Assembly: GCA_028684405.1 (NCBI GenBank)
Contig: JAQUGA010000036.1
Span: 1-15,608, forward strand
Source of the DNA: Bacteroidales bacterium
Lineage (GTDB): Bacteria > Bacteroidota > Bacteroidia > Bacteroidales > WCHB1-69
Direction of reading: 5' to 3'
DNA length: 15,608 bases
Every line of letters begins with the position of its first letter. Positions within the stretch are counted from its first letter, which is position 1. This document shows positions 6,609-14,700 of the stretch, one piece after another. The position numbers were made by a program, and so were the translations under genes. Below the pieces are notes generated by a model. It was not told the DNA's origin, searched no databases, and was given only the letters and a program-made list of their open reading frames with translations.

Positions 6609-6647
6609 CATTATAAATACGAAATTTCATCCGTTTTTTAATGTAAT
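6605..6647. promoter_or_regulatory. 9-bp perfect inverted repeat at the mreB promoter
   Basis: ATTACATTA (6605-6613) and TAATGTAAT (6639-6647) are exact reverse complements separated by 25 bases. One arm overlaps the mreB -7 box and the other the expected -33 region. The spacing of about three helical turns between arm centres would put both on the same face of the DNA. In AT-rich DNA this could still be chance. Confidence 0.35.
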
Positions 6648-6765
6648 ATTGGGTTTTACGAAAGATTAACGCATTTGTTTCAATCTTTGATTTTTTATTT
6701 TATGCCCTACCGAGTAAAAACGTTTTATGAGTGATATTTATCAATGATTTTATTTGTAAAATATT

Positions 6766-6792
6766 TTTGTATCATTAAAAATTATACTTTTG
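6766..6792 (+). promoter_or_regulatory. Putative serC promoter
   Basis: TTTG at 6766-6769 and TACTTTTG (TAnnTTTG) at 6785-6792 are separated by 15 bases, a little shorter than the usual 17-23. Transcription would start near 6797, leaving a leader of about 36 bases. The rest of the 254-bp region between mreB and serC (6648-6765) shows nothing further that I can name. Confidence 0.5.
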
Positions 6793-6832
6793 CAGTAAGA
6801 GTAAGTAATAATAAAATCAAAAAAATACAATT

Positions 6833-7906
6833 ATGAAAAAGGTACACAATTTTAATGCAGGACCCTGCATTTTGCCAAGAGAGGCAGTAGAAGCGTCGAT
6901 TGAAGCTCTTAAAGATTTTGCCGGTACAGGCATGTCGGTTATTGAAGTTTCTCACCGTTCAAAAGAATGGGAAGTCGTAATGGACGAATGCCGTGCTTTG
7001 TGGCGTGAACTTTTAGATATTCCCGAAGGATACGATGTTTTATTCTTAGGCGGCGGTGCAAGTTCACAATTTAGTATGGTTCCAATGAATCTTATGGAAA
7101 CGAAATCAGCCTATTTAGAAACAGGTGTTTGGGCTAAAAAAGCTTTGAAAGAGGCCAAAGGATTTGGAAATGCGGTTTCTGTTGCTTCATCAGCAGATAA
7201 AACATTTAGCTATATCCCTAAAGGATATGAAATTCCTACAGATGCAGATTATTTCCATATCACTACCAACAATACAATTTATGGTACTGAAATCCATACT
7301 GATATAGATTCGCCTGTAACTTTGGTTGCCGATATGTCATCCGATATTATGAGTCGTCCTGTTGACGTTTCTAAATATGGTATTATTTATGGTGGTGCAC
7401 AAAAAAATGTGGGTCCAGCAGGGGTTACTTTTGTAATCGTTCGTAAAGATATTCTTGGAAAAGTTTCTCGTTACATTCCTGCAATGATTGACTACAGAAC
7501 GCATATTGAAGGTGAGTCTATGTTCAATACTCCTCCAGTGTTCCCTATTTATGTAATGACTCAAACTTTGAAATGGGTTAAGAAAATGGGTGGAGTGAAA
7601 GCCATGTATAAAATGAATGTTGAAAAAGCTGCCTTATTGTATGACGAAATCGACAGAAACTCAATGTTTGTAGGTACTGCTGCTAAAGAAGATCGTTCAT
7701 TAATGAACATTTGCTTCGTAATGAATGAAAAGTATAAAGAAAAAGAAGCTGATTTTATGGCTTTTGCTAAAGAACGCAATATGGTTGGAATTAAAGGTCA
7801 CCGCTCTGTTGGTGGATTTAGAGCTTCAACTTACAACTCAATGCCAAAAGAAAGCATCCAAGCGTTGGTTAATTGCATGCAAGAGTTTGAAAAACTAAAT
7901 GCATAA
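6833..7906 (+). CDS. serC: Phosphoserine aminotransferase SerC
   Basis: This 357-residue PLP enzyme of the class V aminotransferase fold converts 3-phosphohydroxypyruvate and glutamate to phosphoserine and 2-oxoglutarate, the second step of serine synthesis; it often also serves pyridoxal phosphate synthesis. The N terminus has the family signature NFNAGPCILP at 7-16. GGGASSQF near 73-80 forms part of the cofactor phosphate pocket. The PLP Schiff-base lysine is K191 in GGAQKNVGPAG. SHRSKEW at 40-46 is also conserved in the family. Length and ends are normal. The gene precedes serA, which makes its substrate; a strong hairpin lies in the gap between them. The divergent neighbour mreB is functionally unrelated. 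Confidence 0.97.
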   Translation: MKKVHNFNAGPCILPREAVEASIEALKDFAGTGMSVIEVSHRSKEWEVVMDECRALWRELLDIPEGYDVLFLGGGASSQFSMVPMNLMETKSAYLETGVWAKKALKEAKGFGNAVSVASSADKTFSYIPKGYEIPTDADYFHITTNNTIYGTEIHTDIDSPVTLVADMSSDIMSRPVDVSKYGIIYGGAQKNVGPAGVTFVIVRKDILGKVSRYIPAMIDYRTHIEGESMFNTPPVFPIYVMTQTLKWVKKMGGVKAMYKMNVEKAALLYDEIDRNSMFVGTAAKEDRSLMNICFVMNEKYKEKEADFMAFAKERNMVGIKGHRSVGGFRASTYNSMPKESIQALVNCMQEFEKLNA

Positions 7907-7918
7907 AAATTTCATCTT

Positions 7919-7957
7919 AAGATTGCCACCGATGAGTTCATTTGTGGCAATCTTTTT
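7919..7957 (+). terminator. Terminator-like hairpin between serC and serA
   Basis: AAGATTGCCAC (7919-7929) pairs perfectly with GTGGCAATCTT (7944-7954) around a 14-nt loop, followed by a U run. It starts 13 bases past the serC stop. No convincing TAnnTTTG promoter is visible between it and serA, so serA may depend on readthrough, which would make this a partial terminator that lowers serA output. Confidence 0.8.
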
Positions 7958-8011
7958 ATAAATTCAATGACTAAATAGACAAATCATTTAAGGATCTAAA
8001 AAATAATACAT

Positions 8012-8941
8012 ATGAAAAAAGTTTTAATTGCAACAGATAAGCCTTTCGCAAAAGTTGCCGTAGATGGTGTTAGAAATATTATTGAAAAAGCCGGTCACGA
8101 ATTGGTTTTACTCGAAAAATACACAACGCACCAAGAATTAATAGATGCAGCTGCCAAAGCAGATGCCATGATTATCCGCTCGGATAAAGCAGACAAAGAA
8201 GTGATTAATAACTCAAATACGTTAAAAATCATTGTACGTGCTGGTGCTGGATTTGACAACATTGACCTGGAAGCTTGTACAGCAAAAGGCATTGTAGCCA
8301 TGAATACTCCTGGCCAAAACTCAAATGCTGTGGCTGAGCTTGTAATGGGCATGTTGGTGTATCTTGCAAGAAATGGTTTTGATGGTTCTGCTGGAACTGA
8401 GCTAAAAGGAAAAAAATTGGGCTTACACGCATTTGGCTACATAGGTAAAATTGTAGCTCGAATAGCACAAGGTTTCGGTATGGAAGTTTATGCATATTCT
8501 CCTTCATTATCCAAAAATCCTGAACGTGGTAAAGAGTTTGGCGTTATTGGTGTAAAAACTCCAGAAGAATTATATGACAAATGCGATATCGTATCCTTGC
8601 ATATGCCTGCGAATGCTGATACAAAAGGCAGTATTAATTATGACCTAATGAGTCGTATGCCTGAAAATGGTATTGTTATAAACACGGCTCGCAAGGAAGT
8701 AATCAACGAGTCAGATATGGTAAAGATTATGAACGAGCGTCCTAAGTTTAAGTATGCAACTGATATCCAACCAGGCAATCACGATGAAATGGTTCAAAAA
8801 TTTGGCAATCGCTATTTGGCATCTGCCAAAAAATGTGGTGCTCAAACTTCCGAAGCAAACATCAATGCTGGTTTGGCTGCTGCTAACCAAATTGTAGCTT
8901 TTTTCAAAACAGGAGACGAAACTTTCAGGGTTAATAAATAA
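8012..8941 (+). CDS. serA: D-3-phosphoglycerate dehydrogenase, short form without ACT domain, catalytic His replaced by Lys
   Basis: This 309-residue NAD-dependent D-2-hydroxyacid dehydrogenase makes 3-phosphohydroxypyruvate from 3-phosphoglycerate, the first step of serine synthesis. It ends just after the second half of the substrate domain, so it lacks the ACT domain by which the long E. coli form is inhibited by serine. Substrate-domain residues R76-A-G-A-G and the catalytic Arg R227 (NTARKEV) are present. Two departures stand out. The Rossmann motif GxGxxG reads A140-F-G142-Y-I-G145. The usual TPHIG is AKKCG, with K274 where the catalytic His should be, and the usual DVFxxEP Glu is not recognisable. 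I recall the same Lys form from Bacteroides and Entamoeba enzymes (called type IIIK), which are active, so this is probably a working variant. The pairing with serC supports the call. Confidence 0.92.
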   Translation: MKKVLIATDKPFAKVAVDGVRNIIEKAGHELVLLEKYTTHQELIDAAAKADAMIIRSDKADKEVINNSNTLKIIVRAGAGFDNIDLEACTAKGIVAMNTPGQNSNAVAELVMGMLVYLARNGFDGSAGTELKGKKLGLHAFGYIGKIVARIAQGFGMEVYAYSPSLSKNPERGKEFGVIGVKTPEELYDKCDIVSLHMPANADTKGSINYDLMSRMPENGIVINTARKEVINESDMVKIMNERPKFKYATDIQPGNHDEMVQKFGNRYLASAKKCGAQTSEANINAGLAAANQIVAFFKTGDETFRVNK

Positions 8942-8968
8942 TTTTTTTACATCTTTTTTTTGATAAAA

Positions 8969-8999
8969 TTTGTTTTAGTAAAAAAAAATTGTAATTTTA
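8969..8999 (+). promoter_or_regulatory. Putative promoter of the four-helix-bundle gene
   Basis: TTTG at 8969-8972 and TAATTTTA at 8992-8999 are separated by 19 bases, the typical spacing of the Bacteroidota promoter; the -7 box differs only in its last base (A for G). The transcript would start near 9005 with a leader of about 45 bases. No terminator is visible between serA and this promoter. Confidence 0.55.
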
Positions 9000-9049
9000 C
9001 ATCACTTACAAACTGGAACGTAAAATTTATTAACTAAAAAAATGCAATT

Positions 9050-9463
9050 ATGGGAACTGAATCTGAAAACTCTGTAAGTTTTTTTCGCTTCGAAGATTTA
9101 AGAATTTATGCGAAATCTCTCGAATACACTAGATGGGTACATGGTGTTATAAACATGTTTCCAAATGAAGCTCAAAACAATCTTGGTAACAATTTTGTGA
9201 AATCTGCTCAAGCTATTGCACTCAATATCGCCGAAGGATCTGCTCGAAACAAAAGCCAGTTCATCTATTATCTGAAAATGGCAAAAAGTGCCGTTCGCGA
9301 ATGCGTAGTTTATACCGCAATTTGCAACGACCAACAGCTTTTTAGCGAAGAAAACAATGAACACTCTCGCAACCATCTGATGGAACTTACAAAAATGATT
9401 GGTTCGCTTATAGCTTCTTTGCAAAGAAGTGTTCCGAATGTTAAAGATACAGACGAGGATTAG
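9050..9463 (+). CDS. Four-helix-bundle protein of the S23 / 23S rRNA intervening-sequence family
   Basis: This 137-residue protein matches the small four-helix-bundle family first noticed as proteins encoded inside intervening sequences of 23S rRNA genes. Landmarks are FEDLRIYAKSLEY near 13-25, SAQAIALNIAEGSARNKSQF across helix 2 and its turn, and FIYYLKMAKSAVRE in helix 3, with a charged C-terminal tail (KDTDED). In this case it is a stand-alone chromosomal gene with its own promoter; no rRNA lies nearby. Such copies are frequent in Bacteroidota genomes. The molecular function is not established; the residues are consistent with a small helical oligomer. It is bounded on the right by a bidirectional terminator. 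The ten N-terminal residues before the conserved block vary in the family, so the exact start is moderately sure. Confidence 0.88.
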   Translation: MGTESENSVSFFRFEDLRIYAKSLEYTRWVHGVINMFPNEAQNNLGNNFVKSAQAIALNIAEGSARNKSQFIYYLKMAKSAVRECVVYTAICNDQQLFSEENNEHSRNHLMELTKMIGSLIASLQRSVPNVKDTDED

Positions 9464-9480
9464 TTCCTTAAAATCAATAT

Positions 9481-9511
9481 AAAAAAACCTTCGATTAACC
9501 GAAGGTTTTTT
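9481..9511. terminator. Bidirectional terminator between convergent genes
   Basis: CCTTCG (9487-9492) pairs with CGAAGG (9499-9504) around a 6-nt loop, flanked by A6 on the left and T7 on the right. It lies 18 bases past the four-helix-bundle stop and just past the M16 peptidase stop on the other strand, so it can serve both genes. Confidence 0.88.
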
Positions 9512-9518
9512 TATGCTT

Positions 9519-12395
9519 TTACTTTTTAATGAAATCCTTGATTTTGACCTCCCTGATTTCTCCATATTTTTTCAATAACTTTCTGTCGATAATTTTAAAA
9601 TCCCCAGAAATAGTGATGATGATGGGTTTGTTTTTTATAAATTTAGAGTAAGTTTGAGTAATGTCATCAAAACTCATTTGCTCGAAAATTTTCATTTGTT
9701 CTTCTCTGGGATCCTTTTCGTATCCCATCAAACGCCATCTTGAAACGGTAGAACTGATGTTTCGGAAGTTGGGGTTTTGAGTGTGAATACTTTGAGCCAA
9801 ACTTCTGCGAATTACATCCATGCGTTCGGGTTTTAAAGGCATGTTTTGAATGAGTTGATGCATCGCTTCTATTCCTTCAATCACCTTGTCGTTTTGCGTT
9901 CCTAAATAGGAGGATAAATGGCCTTTTTGATTGCTTAACAATGGAGTTTGATAGTATGCGTATGCTGCATAACCCAAGGATTTGAATTCTCTGATTTCTT
10001 GAAAAACAATGGAACTCATTCCTGCACCAAAATATTCGTTAAACCCTCGTATAAGTGCTCGGTCTTTGGTGGTGGCTGTTTCGCCTTCGCTCAATAGATA
10101 TATTTTGCTTTGAATTGATTTTGAATTATTGTAAATATATACCATGGGTTGGGCATAGGATTCAATTTCCAATTCTTCGTAATGCCCTTTTGTGGGTGTT
10201 ATAGCCATCGGAATATTGTTGGTAATCAAATGTTTTACATCCTTTTCATAAAGAGAACCAACATAGTGTATTTCGGCTTCGTGGCGTATTATTTCTTTGA
10301 ATAAATCGATTAATTCCTCCGCTTTTAACTTTTTTACCTCTCTGGCAGAAAGTTTGTCGATATTGTCCGATTTGTTTTTGTATTTGGCAAATTCAGAAAG
10401 AGCATCGCCAATGGATTCCGGATCTCCAGTAATGGATTTGTATTCGGCTTTGTTCTCTTCCACCAGTTTTTTCAAAGGTTTGTCGTCTGCTTTAGGTTTA
10501 TCCATAAGCTCAGCCAATAGTTTCAATGTTTCTTCTAATTTTGAATCAAAACCTTCAATTTCAATGTATGTGTAGTTATCTGTAGACCATATATTTAAAG
10601 ATGCTCCCAGAGTTTGAAATTCAGATTTTAATTGTTGAAGGTTTTTGGTATTGGTGCCAATATAGTTCATGTATGAGGCAGCATATTCATATTTTTTATT
10701 TTTCGAACTACCTACTTTATATTTGAAAGTTAGCGAAAAAATGCTGTTGTATGGATTTGGGGTATGGTAATATTCAATTCCCTGACGAAGATTACTAATG
10801 CTAATGTCTTTTTTGAAATCAATAAATTTGGGCTTTAGCTCAACTTCGGGAATGCTGTTGATAAATTCGGCATATTCCGATTTTTTTTCCGTATTTAAAG
10901 GTACGACTGGATCCCAATCGGGTTTTTGTATTTTGTCCTTTTTCGGGAATCCCATTTTAGAGTTTACAATCAAATAATTTGTAGTGAAATATTGATTGGC
11001 AACGCGGATAATATCATTTTTGGTAATATTATTGATTTCTTCAGGAAGTTTTAGAATTTCTTCCCAAGATTTTCCTTGTGTGAAAGATTGTATCATTAGC
11101 ATTGACCTGCCGCGACTTGATTCAAGTTGGCGTTCGATATTTTTGCGATAGTTTAGTTTTATTCCGTCAAGAAGTTCGTCAGAGAAATTTCCTTTTTTCA
11201 GCTGTTCAATTTGTGCAAGAATTAGATCTTCGGCACTTTTTAATTTTTGTCCAACAATTTTAGGAGCAAAAATCACAATCATTGCACCGTGGTCATTGTA
11301 CGGAATGGGTAGTGCTTGAGCCATCAATATTTTATTGTCGTTGGTGAGTTTGTTTAAAAAACCAGTTTCGCCTTCGTTTGAAAGAATTCCAGAACACATT
11401 TGCAAAGCAAGTTCATCGGGATGATTGTTAGGAACGGTTCTAAAACCCATTACACCTATGGCAATTGGAGTCAGTTTTAGATTGAGTTCTTCTCTGCCAT
11501 TGAATGATTTTTCTTCAAATTTAGGATATTCAGGCACTTGTTTTTGGGGCCATTTACCATATTTCTCTTGAATGATGGGCATTATTTTTTCGGAATCAAA
11601 ATTTCCACTTAAAATCAAGGCCATATTATTTGCTACATAGTAAGTCTCGAAAAACTCTCTCATTTTCGATAAGCGAGGGTTTTTAAGATGCTCGGTAGTG
11701 CCAATAATGGTTTGTTGCCCATACGGATGATGTTTGTAAAACGACTTCATAAACGTCTCAAACAGTACCGAAAATGGACTGTCGGCATACATGTTTTTTT
11801 CTTCATAAACGGTTTCCAATTCCGTTTGAAAGAGTCTGAAAACTGGATTTCTAAAACGTTCAGCATAAATTTCCAACCATTTTTCAATTTGGTTGGAAGG
11901 AAACATGTTGAAATATACGGTTTGTTCTTCAGAAGTATAAGCATTAAGACCTGTCCCGCCAATGTTTTGAAGAATAATGTCCACTTCATTTGGAATGGCA
12001 TAATCGGCTGCTTTGATGGAAAGGCGATTGATATGGCGATGTATCTCTTTGCGTTCAATCTCTTCTTTGCTGAGATAAAGTTGATCGTAAAGGACGGAGA
12101 TGGAGTCGAGATATACTTTTTCAGTTTTCCAATCTGTGGTTCCAATTTTGTCTGTTCCTTTAAACATAATGTGCTCAAAGTAGTGAGCGATTCCGGTTGC
12201 GTCTGCTGGATCATTTTTTCCTCCAGCATTAACCACCACTGCACCAAATACATCTGCTTGGCTGTGGTCTTCATTTAGTAATACCGTTAGGCCATTATCC
12301 AATTTGATTTTCTTAACTGTCAAGTATGGATTGTGTTGAGCCCACGAAATCATTGTCAAGCTCAAGAACAGAAATAATAATTTTATTGTTTTCAT
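9519..12395 (-). CDS. Exported M16-family zinc metallopeptidase (pitrilysin/insulinase fold)
   Basis: This 958-residue protein has a Sec signal peptide of about 19 residues with a likely signal peptidase I site after SWA, so it acts in the periplasm or envelope. The inverted zinc motif HxxEH is H71-Y-F-E74-H75 in GIAHYFEHIMFKG. The third zinc ligand should be a Glu in ELETVYEEKN (192-201). M16 proteases have paired domains of similar fold that close around peptides. Here the second half, starting near residue 535, has AASYMNY at the position of the zinc motif and is therefore the non-catalytic half, as usual for the family. SLGYAAYAYYQTP near the C terminus is typical of the last domain. Length is close to pitrilysin. 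The substrate is unknown. It is transcribed alone between two terminators; I see no clear TAnnTTTG box in its 60-base upstream gap. Confidence 0.93.
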   Translation of the reverse strand: MKTIKLLFLFLSLTMISWAQHNPYLTVKKIKLDNGLTVLLNEDHSQADVFGAVVVNAGGKNDPADATGIAHYFEHIMFKGTDKIGTTDWKTEKVYLDSISVLYDQLYLSKEEIERKEIHRHINRLSIKAADYAIPNEVDIILQNIGGTGLNAYTSEEQTVYFNMFPSNQIEKWLEIYAERFRNPVFRLFQTELETVYEEKNMYADSPFSVLFETFMKSFYKHHPYGQQTIIGTTEHLKNPRLSKMREFFETYYVANNMALILSGNFDSEKIMPIIQEKYGKWPQKQVPEYPKFEEKSFNGREELNLKLTPIAIGVMGFRTVPNNHPDELALQMCSGILSNEGETGFLNKLTNDNKILMAQALPIPYNDHGAMIVIFAPKIVGQKLKSAEDLILAQIEQLKKGNFSDELLDGIKLNYRKNIERQLESSRGRSMLMIQSFTQGKSWEEILKLPEEINNITKNDIIRVANQYFTTNYLIVNSKMGFPKKDKIQKPDWDPVVPLNTEKKSEYAEFINSIPEVELKPKFIDFKKDISISNLRQGIEYYHTPNPYNSIFSLTFKYKVGSSKNKKYEYAASYMNYIGTNTKNLQQLKSEFQTLGASLNIWSTDNYTYIEIEGFDSKLEETLKLLAELMDKPKADDKPLKKLVEENKAEYKSITGDPESIGDALSEFAKYKNKSDNIDKLSAREVKKLKAEELIDLFKEIIRHEAEIHYVGSLYEKDVKHLITNNIPMAITPTKGHYEELEIESYAQPMVYIYNNSKSIQSKIYLLSEGETATTKDRALIRGFNEYFGAGMSSIVFQEIREFKSLGYAAYAYYQTPLLSNQKGHLSSYLGTQNDKVIEGIEAMHQLIQNMPLKPERMDVIRRSLAQSIHTQNPNFRNISSTVSRWRLMGYEKDPREEQMKIFEQMSFDDITQTYSKFIKNKPIIITISGDFKIIDRKLLKKYGEIREVKIKDFIKK

Positions 12396-12454
12396 TTTTT
12401 TAATTTTGGAATTTGCAATTTGTGAGTTTTTGATTTTATACTAAATGAAGGTGA

Positions 12455-12490
12455 AAAAAAAACAGAGTTCAAAATATTGACTCTGTTTTT
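12455..12490 (-). terminator. Rho-independent terminator after lpxA
   Basis: AAAAACAGAG (left) pairs with CTCTGTTTTT (12481-12490); past a one-base bulge the stem extends through TCAA and TTGA around a 4-nt loop. On the minus strand it ends in a long U run. It lies 17 bases past the lpxA stop and ends the lipid A cluster before the M16 peptidase gene. Confidence 0.87.
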
Positions 12491-12506
12491 AATAAGGTAT
12501 AAATGA

Positions 12507-13295
12507 CTATTCGCTTCTGCCGTTATAGCCTTTCATAATCCCCCTATTTGAAGAATTAATAAAACTTAATATTTCATCTCTCTCAGGAGTTGGTAGCATT
12601 GTGGCCTCTACTTGAGCAGTGGCTTTGCTTACATTTAGTTTGCTGAGAAATATATGGCGATACACATTTTGTATTTCAATAATTTGTTCGTTTGAATACC
12701 CTCTTCTGCGAAGCCCAATCGAGTTAACTCCTGCATAAGCAAGAGGTTCGCGAGCAGCTTTAACAAATGGGGGAACATCTTTACGAACCAGCGATCCACC
12801 AGAAATCATGGTGTGTTTTCCAATTTTTACAAATTGATGGATGGCAGATAGCCCACCAATTATTGCCCAATCGTCGATGGTAATATGACCTGCCAAATGG
12901 GCACAGTTTGCTAAAATACAATTATTTCCAATAATACAATCGTGGGCGATGTGAGCATAAGCCATTAGTAAACAGTTGTTTCCAACTATTGTTTCCATAT
13001 TGGCAGAAGTCCCTTTATTGATGGTCACATATTCGCGAATAATGGTATTATTGCCAATTTTCACATACGTAATTTCTCCTTTGTATTTTAAATCTTGTGG
13101 AATGGCAGAAATAACGGCTCCTGGAAATATCTTTACATTTTCTCCAATGCGAGCTCCATCCATAATGTTGACATTTGCACTAATCCACGAATTGTCTCCA
13201 ATGACTACGTCAGCGTGAATGCTTGTAAATGCTTCGATGGTTACATTTTTTCCTATTTTTGCGTCCGGATGAACTTGAGCTAAATTACTTATCAT
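12507..13295 (-). CDS. lpxA: UDP-N-acetylglucosamine O-acyltransferase LpxA
   Basis: This 262-residue left-handed beta-helix enzyme transfers a 3-hydroxyacyl group from acyl carrier protein to the 3-OH of UDP-GlcNAc, the first step of lipid A synthesis, in the cytosol as a trimer. Hexapeptide repeats fill residues 1-190, such as AKIGKNVTI and ARIGENVKI. The catalytic histidine is H118 in AYAHIAHDC, matching H125 of E. coli. HQF at 153-155 and RRRGYS near 206 are conserved. By counting from H118, G166 falls at the place of E. coli G173, the residue that lets a chain of about 14 carbons or more enter, so a long acyl chain is likely. The C-terminal helical part ends in GIMKGYNGRSE. It starts 7 bases after the lpxC-fabZ stop and is clearly cotranscribed. 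Confidence 0.97.
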   Translation of the reverse strand: MISNLAQVHPDAKIGKNVTIEAFTSIHADVVIGDNSWISANVNIMDGARIGENVKIFPGAVISAIPQDLKYKGEITYVKIGNNTIIREYVTINKGTSANMETIVGNNCLLMAYAHIAHDCIIGNNCILANCAHLAGHITIDDWAIIGGLSAIHQFVKIGKHTMISGGSLVRKDVPPFVKAAREPLAYAGVNSIGLRRRGYSNEQIIEIQNVYRHIFLSKLNVSKATAQVEATMLPTPERDEILSFINSSNRGIMKGYNGRSE

Positions 13296-13302
13296 TTTGT
13301 AT

Positions 13303-14691
13303 TCACTTTATTTTAGATATTTGTGCTAATAATTCTGCTTCCATTACAGCTTTGTTTCCAACGAAGGCAGTTCCTTTCATGTGGCATAGTCCCCGACGAA
13401 TGGGAGACAGTAGGTCGAGTTGGAAGATAAGAGTATCTCCAGGAACCACTTTTTGACGGAATTTTACATCCGTAATTTTCATAAAATAGGTGGCATAGTT
13501 TTCTGGATCTGGAATCGTGCTTAGAACTAAAATTCCACCACATTGAGCCATGGCTTCAATTTGTAAAACGCCAGGCATGACTGGTTCATCAGGAAAATGA
13601 CCTACAAAAAAAGGTTCATTCATGGTGACATTTTTTAATCCAACTATTGACTTGTCCGTCATTTTCATGATTTTATCAACCAATAAGAAGGGAGGGCGAT
13701 GCGGAAGCATCTTTTTAATGTCGTTAATATCGTATATTGGATCTGCGGTAACATCAATTTGAGGAACTTTAAGTTCGTGTTTGATTTGTTTCTTGATGAG
13801 TTTTGCAAATTCAATGTTTGATTTATGACCTGGACGAATGGCTATAATATGACCTTTAATAGGCATGCCAATAGTTCCCAAGTCACCAATTAAATCAAGA
13901 AGCTTGTGGCGAGCAGGTTCGTTGTTGTAATGAAGTTCTACATTGTTTAAGATGCCTTGTTCGCGAACCTTTATTTCCGGACGATTGAAGAATTTTGCTA
14001 AGCGTTCCAATTCATTTTCCTCTACCAATCTGTCTACAAATACAATGGCGTTGTTTATATCACCGCCTTTAACCAAGTTGTTTTTGATTAAATATTCTAA
14101 TTCATGAAGAAAAACAAAGGTTCTGCATTTTGCAAAGTCTTTCGAGAAATCGTTGATGTCATATAAAGAAGCATGTTGATTTCGAAGTACTTCCGAGTCA
14201 TAATCAACCATTACAGAAATACGAAAATCATCGGCAGGAATAGCAATAAGCTCTACCTTTTTCTCTTCGTCGCGGAATGTAATGATGTTTTTTATTTCAA
14301 AGTATTCCTTTTCAACCTCTTGTTCCTTTATGCCTGCTTTTTCGATGGCCTCTACATATATACGGGAGCTTCCGTCCAAAATAGGAGTTTCAATGCAGTC
14401 TATTTCAATTAGAACGTTGTCTATCTGCATCCCAACTAGGGCCGCCATTGCGTGCTCGATGGTTCTGACTTCGACATTGTTTTGCTTAATGGAAGTGCCC
14501 CGAGAAGTGTCGAAAACACTATCCACATCAACCGTTACAGTAGGTTGATTGGGTAGATCAATACGTTTAAATACAATACCGTGATTTGGTTCAGCAGGGA
14601 TAAAAGTCATATTGACGTTTTCTCCGGTGTGAAGACCTGCACCTTTTATCGTAAAAGGCTCTTTGAGAGTTTTTTGATATACGTTATTCAT
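13303..14691 (-). CDS. lpxC-fabZ: LpxC-FabZ fusion: UDP-3-O-acyl-GlcNAc deacetylase and 3-hydroxyacyl-ACP dehydratase
   Basis: This 462-residue protein joins two enzymes. Residues 1-305 are LpxC, the zinc deacetylase of the committed lipid A step: E79-H80 (TIEH), H262 and D266 (HKLLD) form the zinc site and H289 (RPGHKS) is the catalytic His. Residues 315-462 are FabZ, the dehydratase of fatty-acid elongation: MLPHRPPFLLVD at 328-339, catalytic H365 (GHFPDEP) and E379 (LQIEAMAQ). The fusion is typical of Bacteroidota and puts on one chain two activities that share the 3-hydroxyacyl pool used by LpxA. I start at the ATG 14691-14689; a TTG four codons upstream would be the only in-frame extension and lies in the -7 box. 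It is 43 bases from lpxD and 7 from lpxA. Confidence 0.96.
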   Translation of the reverse strand: MNNVYQKTLKEPFTIKGAGLHTGENVNMTFIPAEPNHGIVFKRIDLPNQPTVTVDVDSVFDTSRGTSIKQNNVEVRTIEHAMAALVGMQIDNVLIEIDCIETPILDGSSRIYVEAIEKAGIKEQEVEKEYFEIKNIITFRDEEKKVELIAIPADDFRISVMVDYDSEVLRNQHASLYDINDFSKDFAKCRTFVFLHELEYLIKNNLVKGGDINNAIVFVDRLVEENELERLAKFFNRPEIKVREQGILNNVELHYNNEPARHKLLDLIGDLGTIGMPIKGHIIAIRPGHKSNIEFAKLIKKQIKHELKVPQIDVTADPIYDINDIKKMLPHRPPFLLVDKIMKMTDKSIVGLKNVTMNEPFFVGHFPDEPVMPGVLQIEAMAQCGGILVLSTIPDPENYATYFMKITDVKFRQKVVPGDTLIFQLDLLSPIRRGLCHMKGTAFVGNKAVMEAELLAQISKIK

Positions 14692-14700
14692 AGGTAAGTG

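Noticed and set aside
8012..8941. serA as a decayed pseudogene because the catalytic His is missing
   Set aside because: The frame is intact, Arg227 and the substrate loop are kept, and the same Lys form is known from active enzymes of this clade as far as I recall.
9098..9565. A 155-codon open frame on the minus strand opposite the four-helix-bundle gene
   Set aside because: It crosses the bidirectional terminator and mirrors a recognisable family on the other strand; its protein shows no motif.
11688..12278. A 196-codon open frame on the plus strand inside the M16 peptidase gene
   Set aside because: It is antisense to the strongly conserved zinc-site region of the peptidase, has no family resemblance and no promoter; a shadow frame.
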